From Nitrospinae bacterium RIFCSPLOWO2_12_FULL_45_22 (lineage in GTDB: Bacteria; 2-12-FULL-45-22), in the NCBI GenBank assembly GCA_001803565.1, contig MHDQ01000121.1, positions 1 through 7,353 of the forward strand: DNA of 7,353 nucleotides. Reading direction: 5' to 3'. This document shows, piece after piece, positions 4,769 to 7,353 of the stretch. Every line of letters begins with the position of its first letter. Positions within the stretch are counted from its first letter, which is position 1. The notes below the pieces were generated by a model, which was given only the letters and a program-made list of their open reading frames with translations, did no database searches and was not told where the DNA came from. Both the position numbers and the translations under genes were made by a program.

Positions 4769-7042
4769 ATGTCATATGTTGAGATTTTATTACCATTACC
4801 TATAGATTATCCCTTTACCTATTCTATACCTAAAGGACTGGAAGCCAAAGTTCAATTAGGGAGTCGGGTACTGGTGCCGTTTGGGCGACGGCGATTAACG
4901 GGTTGCATAGTAGGTTTTAGTCAGGAGAGCTCATTAGCCCAGATTAAGGAGATAATAGAGGTATTGGATGATACCCCTTCGGTGGATGCGAAATTATTAG
5001 AGTTAACCCAGTGGGTAGCAGGGTATTATTTTGCCCCGTGGGGAGAGGTGATTAAGGCGGCTTTGCCAGGCCAAATGCTCCTTTCTGCTACCCAATATTT
5101 GCATATTACCGAGGAAGGGCAGATGGCCCTCCAGCAAGGAGGTCTTACGGAGCCAGCAGGTACGATTTTGACCTTTATAGCTAGCCAGAAAAGGGTCAGG
5201 AAAGACCATTTAATTAAGGCCATCGGCCATAAAAAGACTGGCCTCCAAATAGACTTGCTCCAGGAAAAGGGCTGGATCGAAGCGGAATGGAAAACCAGGA
5301 AAACAGGGGTTAGAACCAAGCCCGATGGAATTTATCCCTCCCCCCTCCCCCTCACTCAAGGGGATGGGGTGATGGGGGGGGTGATAGGGCCTGAACTCGC
5401 CCAAGAAGAGTTGACGGCTGATCAGGAAAGGGCCTTAGCTGTTATTGTGGAGGCCATTGAGTGGGGGGAGTTCAAGGTATTTTTATTGCAAGGGGTAACC
5501 GGTAGCGGCAAGACTGAATTATATCTTCAGGCAGTCGGATTAACTTTGGCAAGAGGTAAACAGGCCCTGATCCTGGTCCCTGAGATAGCCTTAACCCCCC
5601 GGCTAATGGAATTGTTCAGGGATCGCTTTGGAGACCGAGTAGGGGTCCTACATAGCGGTCTCCTACCAGGAGAGCGGATGGTGGAATGGCGAAGAATAAG
5701 AGACAAGAAAGCAGATGTGGCTATAGGGGCCCGATCGGCCGTATTTGCCCCGTTTAATAATCTGGGTCTGATTGTAGTGGATGAAGAGCATGATAGTGCT
5801 TATAAACAAGAAGAAGGCCCACGGTATAATGCCCGGGATATAGCGGTCATGCGGGGTAAGCTAACCGGCTCGCTCGTGATCCTCGGCTCCGCTACCCCTT
5901 CGCTAGAGTCCTTCTTTAATGTCAGAAACAGGAAATTTCACCCCCTAATCCTTCCCCGCCGCATCCTGGATCGGCCCTTACCGACAGTAGAGATTGTAGA
6001 CCTGAGGGAAGAGAAGCGGTACCTGAGAAGGCCAGTATTCTTTTCTGCCCGGCTAAAAGAGGCTATAGAACAGAGAATAGCACGGGGAGAACAGACCCTG
6101 CTATTCCTTAACCGGCGTGGTTTTGCCCCCTTCATCCAATGTACTGACTGTGGTTTTGTCTTTCAGTGTCTTAACTGTGATGTATCCCTCACTTACCACC
6201 GCACCGAGGATCTTATGCGGTGCCACTATTGTGGCGAGCAGGTAAAAGTGACTGATGTTTGCCCCCAGTGTCATGGGATAAAGCTCTTACCCTTTGGCAT
6301 AGGTACCCAGAGGTTGGAAGAAGAGCTCAGGAAGGTATTTTCTGGGGCACGGATTGCCCGCTTAGACCGGGACATTGCGCGGAAATGGCTGGAGACCAGG
6401 AAAGTCCTGGCGGGGTTGAGGGATGGGTCGCTAGATATCCTGGTCGGGACCCAACTTATTGCCAAGGGGCATGATTATCCAGGGATAACTCTGGTAGGGG
6501 TGATCTCGGCTGATATCTCTTTGAATATACCGGATTTCCGGGCTGCGGAAAGAACTTATCAACTACTTACCCAGGTAGCAGGCAGGGCCGGTAGAGGAAC
6601 CCTCAAGGGAGAGGTAATTATTCAGACTTATAATCCACACCACTATGCCATCCAGTCGGCCAAAGGCCATGATTATCACGAGTTCTGTCGCCAGGAGCTG
6701 GAGTTCCGGCGGCGCCTCAACTATCCGCCTTTTAGCCGTATGATAGCGATAAGGATCGAGAGTCCTAACCAACAAAGATGCCAAGAGGCAGCAGCTCATT
6801 TAGGAGAGTTAATCCAGCAGGTTAAATCTCCGTATAGCGATAAGGTAGAAATACTGGGGCCTTCCCGGGCCATGCGGGCAAAGATCCGGAACCGATACCG
6901 GTGGCAGATATTGCTAAAGGCGCCCCGGATTAAAATCCTGGCGGGGATAATCAGAGAATCCCTAAAAAAGCCCTATTTATCTACTTGCAAAAGCTCCAAT
7001 ATTAGGATAAATATTGATGTAGACCCAGTTGATATGTTATGA
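4769..7042 (+). CDS. priA: primosomal protein N' (PriA), replication restart helicase
   Basis: PriA is a 3'-to-5' superfamily 2 helicase that recognises stalled forks and D-loops and reloads the replicative helicase. From the ATG it has 757 residues (E. coli about 730, B. subtilis about 805). The 3'-DNA-end binding domain is at about 1-105 (including VLVPFGRRRLTGCIVGF), and a winged helix follows to about 180. Walker A GVTGSGKT is at 242-249, DEEH at 338-341 and GSATPS at 373-378. The zinc-binding domain has all eight cysteines in four CxxC pairs: 458/461, 467/470, 485/488, 498/501. Motif V is at about 570 (VGTQLIAKGHDYPG) and motif VI is QVAGRAGRG (602-610). The C-terminal domain includes YPPFSRM and ends DVDPVDML. 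All catalytic residues are intact, so the gene looks functional. One oddity is a palindromic, proline/glycine-coding stretch at residues 189-206 in the linker before the helicase core. def follows 216 bases downstream, the common priA-def order. Confidence 0.97.
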   Translation: MSYVEILLPLPIDYPFTYSIPKGLEAKVQLGSRVLVPFGRRRLTGCIVGFSQESSLAQIKEIIEVLDDTPSVDAKLLELTQWVAGYYFAPWGEVIKAALPGQMLLSATQYLHITEEGQMALQQGGLTEPAGTILTFIASQKRVRKDHLIKAIGHKKTGLQIDLLQEKGWIEAEWKTRKTGVRTKPDGIYPSPLPLTQGDGVMGGVIGPELAQEELTADQERALAVIVEAIEWGEFKVFLLQGVTGSGKTELYLQAVGLTLARGKQALILVPEIALTPRLMELFRDRFGDRVGVLHSGLLPGERMVEWRRIRDKKADVAIGARSAVFAPFNNLGLIVVDEEHDSAYKQEEGPRYNARDIAVMRGKLTGSLVILGSATPSLESFFNVRNRKFHPLILPRRILDRPLPTVEIVDLREEKRYLRRPVFFSARLKEAIEQRIARGEQTLLFLNRRGFAPFIQCTDCGFVFQCLNCDVSLTYHRTEDLMRCHYCGEQVKVTDVCPQCHGIKLLPFGIGTQRLEEELRKVFSGARIARLDRDIARKWLETRKVLAGLRDGSLDILVGTQLIAKGHDYPGITLVGVISADISLNIPDFRAAERTYQLLTQVAGRAGRGTLKGEVIIQTYNPHHYAIQSAKGHDYHEFCRQELEFRRRLNYPPFSRMIAIRIESPNQQRCQEAAAHLGELIQQVKSPYSDKVEILGPSRAMRAKIRNRYRWQILLKAPRIKILAGIIRESLKKPYLSTCKSSNIRINIDVDPVDML
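5333..5386. repeat. palindromic G/C-run element inside priA
   Basis: This imperfect inverted repeat begins TATC and ends GATA. C-runs fill the left half (C6 at 5340-5345, C5 at 5347-5351 with one T between) and G-runs the right half (G4, G4, G8 at 5360-5381). It is in frame and encodes residues 189-206 of PriA (YPSPLPLTQGDGVMGGVI), between the winged helix and the helicase core. Its base and amino-acid composition differ from the rest of the gene. It resembles small palindromic repeats that have invaded reading frames elsewhere, but I cannot show other copies from this window. Confidence 0.6.
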
Positions 7043-7052
7043 AATAAGCGCT

Positions 7053-7105
7053 CAGCTATCAGTAGTCAGCTTTCAGTTAAAACAGCCTATAGCCCATTGC
7101 CTATT
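7053..7105. repeat. two adjacent 7-bp tandem tracts
   Basis: The first tract (7053-7080) has four 7-base units: CAGCTAT, CAGTAGT, CAGCTTT, CAGTTAA. The second (7085-7105) has three: GCCTATA, GCCCATT, GCCTATT. They share the period but not the sequence and are separated by four bases. The tracts start 11 bases after the priA stop and have no coding or promoter features that I can see. From memory, similar CAGCTWT and GCCTATW heptamers occur between genes in many environmental genomes. Confidence 0.7.
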
Positions 7106-7149
7106 GTCTTGCTGGGTATGGCTATTTTCTCTCAGAAATCCATTAAACC

Positions 7150-7202
7150 TGTAGTGGCAGAGCTTGCTCTGCCGAGGATGTCGAGCAAGCTCGACCACTA
7201 CA
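7150..7202. repeat. REP-like pair of hairpins with GTAG ends (BIME-like)
   Basis: Outer arms TGTAGTGG (7150-7157) and CCACTACA (7195-7202) are perfect complements. Inside are two hairpins: GGCAGAGC-TT-GCTCTGCC (7156-7173, 8-bp stem) and GTCGAGC-AA-GCTCGAC (7180-7195, 7-bp stem), joined by GAGGAT. Read inward from either end, each half is GTAGTG followed by a hairpin with the same core, GAGCTTGCTC. A GTAG head followed by a hairpin, in inverted pairs, is the layout of REP/BIME elements moved by REP-associated tyrosine (IS200/IS605-like) transposases. It lies between priA and def and could also act as a transcript-stabilising or attenuating structure. Confidence 0.75.
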
Positions 7203-7244
7203 TGAAATTTTGGGATACTTTATTTGGCTAAACTATTACAATAT

Positions 7245-7251
7245 AGGGGAG
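7245..7251 (+). promoter_or_regulatory. ribosome binding site of def
   Basis: AGGGGAG lies 7 bases before ATG 7259, a strong Shine-Dalgarno match that fixes the start. I found no convincing separate promoter in 7203-7244. TACAAT at 7237-7242 has no good -35 partner, so def may be read from the priA promoter. Confidence 0.75.
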
Positions 7252-7258
7252 AAGTTAG

Positions 7259-7353
7259 ATGCCGGTGTTAAATATAGTGACTTATCCTAATCCCATCCTG
7301 AGAAAAAAGGCTGCCCCACTAAAAACCATAGATGGCGAAATTCAAGCCCTGAT
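7259..7353 (+). CDS. def: peptide deformylase, N-terminal fragment
   Basis: Peptide deformylase removes the formyl group from the initiator methionine of new proteins, using a metal ion. Only the first 31 residues are in the window; the gene continues past the right edge. MPVLNIVTYPNPILRKKA is the typical deformylase start: a short strand, then a YPxPxLR motif. The catalytic motifs (GxGLAAxQ, EGCLS, HExDH) would lie beyond the edge and cannot be checked. Position after priA is the usual genomic context, often followed by fmt. The fragment shows no sign of disruption. Confidence 0.9.
   Translation, partial: MPVLNIVTYPNPILRKKAAPLKTIDGEIQAL

Noticed and set aside
7053-7105. CRISPR array
   Set aside because: The units are only 7 bases, degenerate and directly abutting, with no spacers and no cas genes nearby.
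7150-7202. Intrinsic terminator after priA
   Set aside because: The hairpins are strong but no T-run follows on either side, and the GTAG heads and paired symmetry fit a REP-type element better.
7203-7244. Independent def promoter with TACAAT as the -10 box
   Set aside because: No acceptable -35 box lies at 16-18 bases upstream; the AT-richness alone is not enough.

Overview
The window holds four protein genes from a diderm (Gram-negative-type) bacterium. The evidence for a diderm is a lipid-anchored periplasmic adaptor paired with a full-length RND pump. Base composition is moderate and Shine-Dalgarno sites are clear (AGGAG, AGGTGG, GGAAGGAG, AGGGGAG). I cannot name the organism from the sequence. 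No phage, transposase, CRISPR, rRNA or tRNA was seen.

Layout. Positions 1-247 are non-coding and filled with small repeats: a CTGAA/TTCAG dyad, a GAGACTAAA/TTTAGTCTC inverted repeat and a perfect-register 10-bp tandem. Positions 248-4452 (minus strand) are a two-gene efflux operon: an HAE1/AcrB-type RND permease preceded by its membrane-fusion lipoprotein, overlapping by one base. Positions 4453-4768 are a divergent control region. It has a TTGACA promoter for the pump (with a 13-bp palindrome in its spacer), a promoter for priA, and a hairpin cassette of about 120 bp between them. Positions 4769-7042 (plus strand) are priA, the primosomal restart helicase. Positions 7043-7258 are non-coding and hold two 7-bp tandem tracts and a pair of REP-like hairpins. 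Position 7259 starts def (peptide deformylase), which runs off the end of the window.

How the genes work together. The adaptor and permease would form the inner-membrane and periplasmic parts of a tripartite drug, lipid or solvent exporter. The outer-membrane channel is not encoded here and must come from elsewhere. The priA-def order is a common housekeeping arrangement, often followed by fmt. It links replication restart only by position to N-terminal maturation of proteins.

The genes themselves are ordinary. What deserves a second look is the repeat content. Every intergenic gap carries a different short-period satellite or palindrome, one palindromic G/C-rich element lies in frame inside priA, and the element behind priA has the GTAG-plus-hairpin layout of REP/BIME sequences. 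I found no convincing new multi-gene system.
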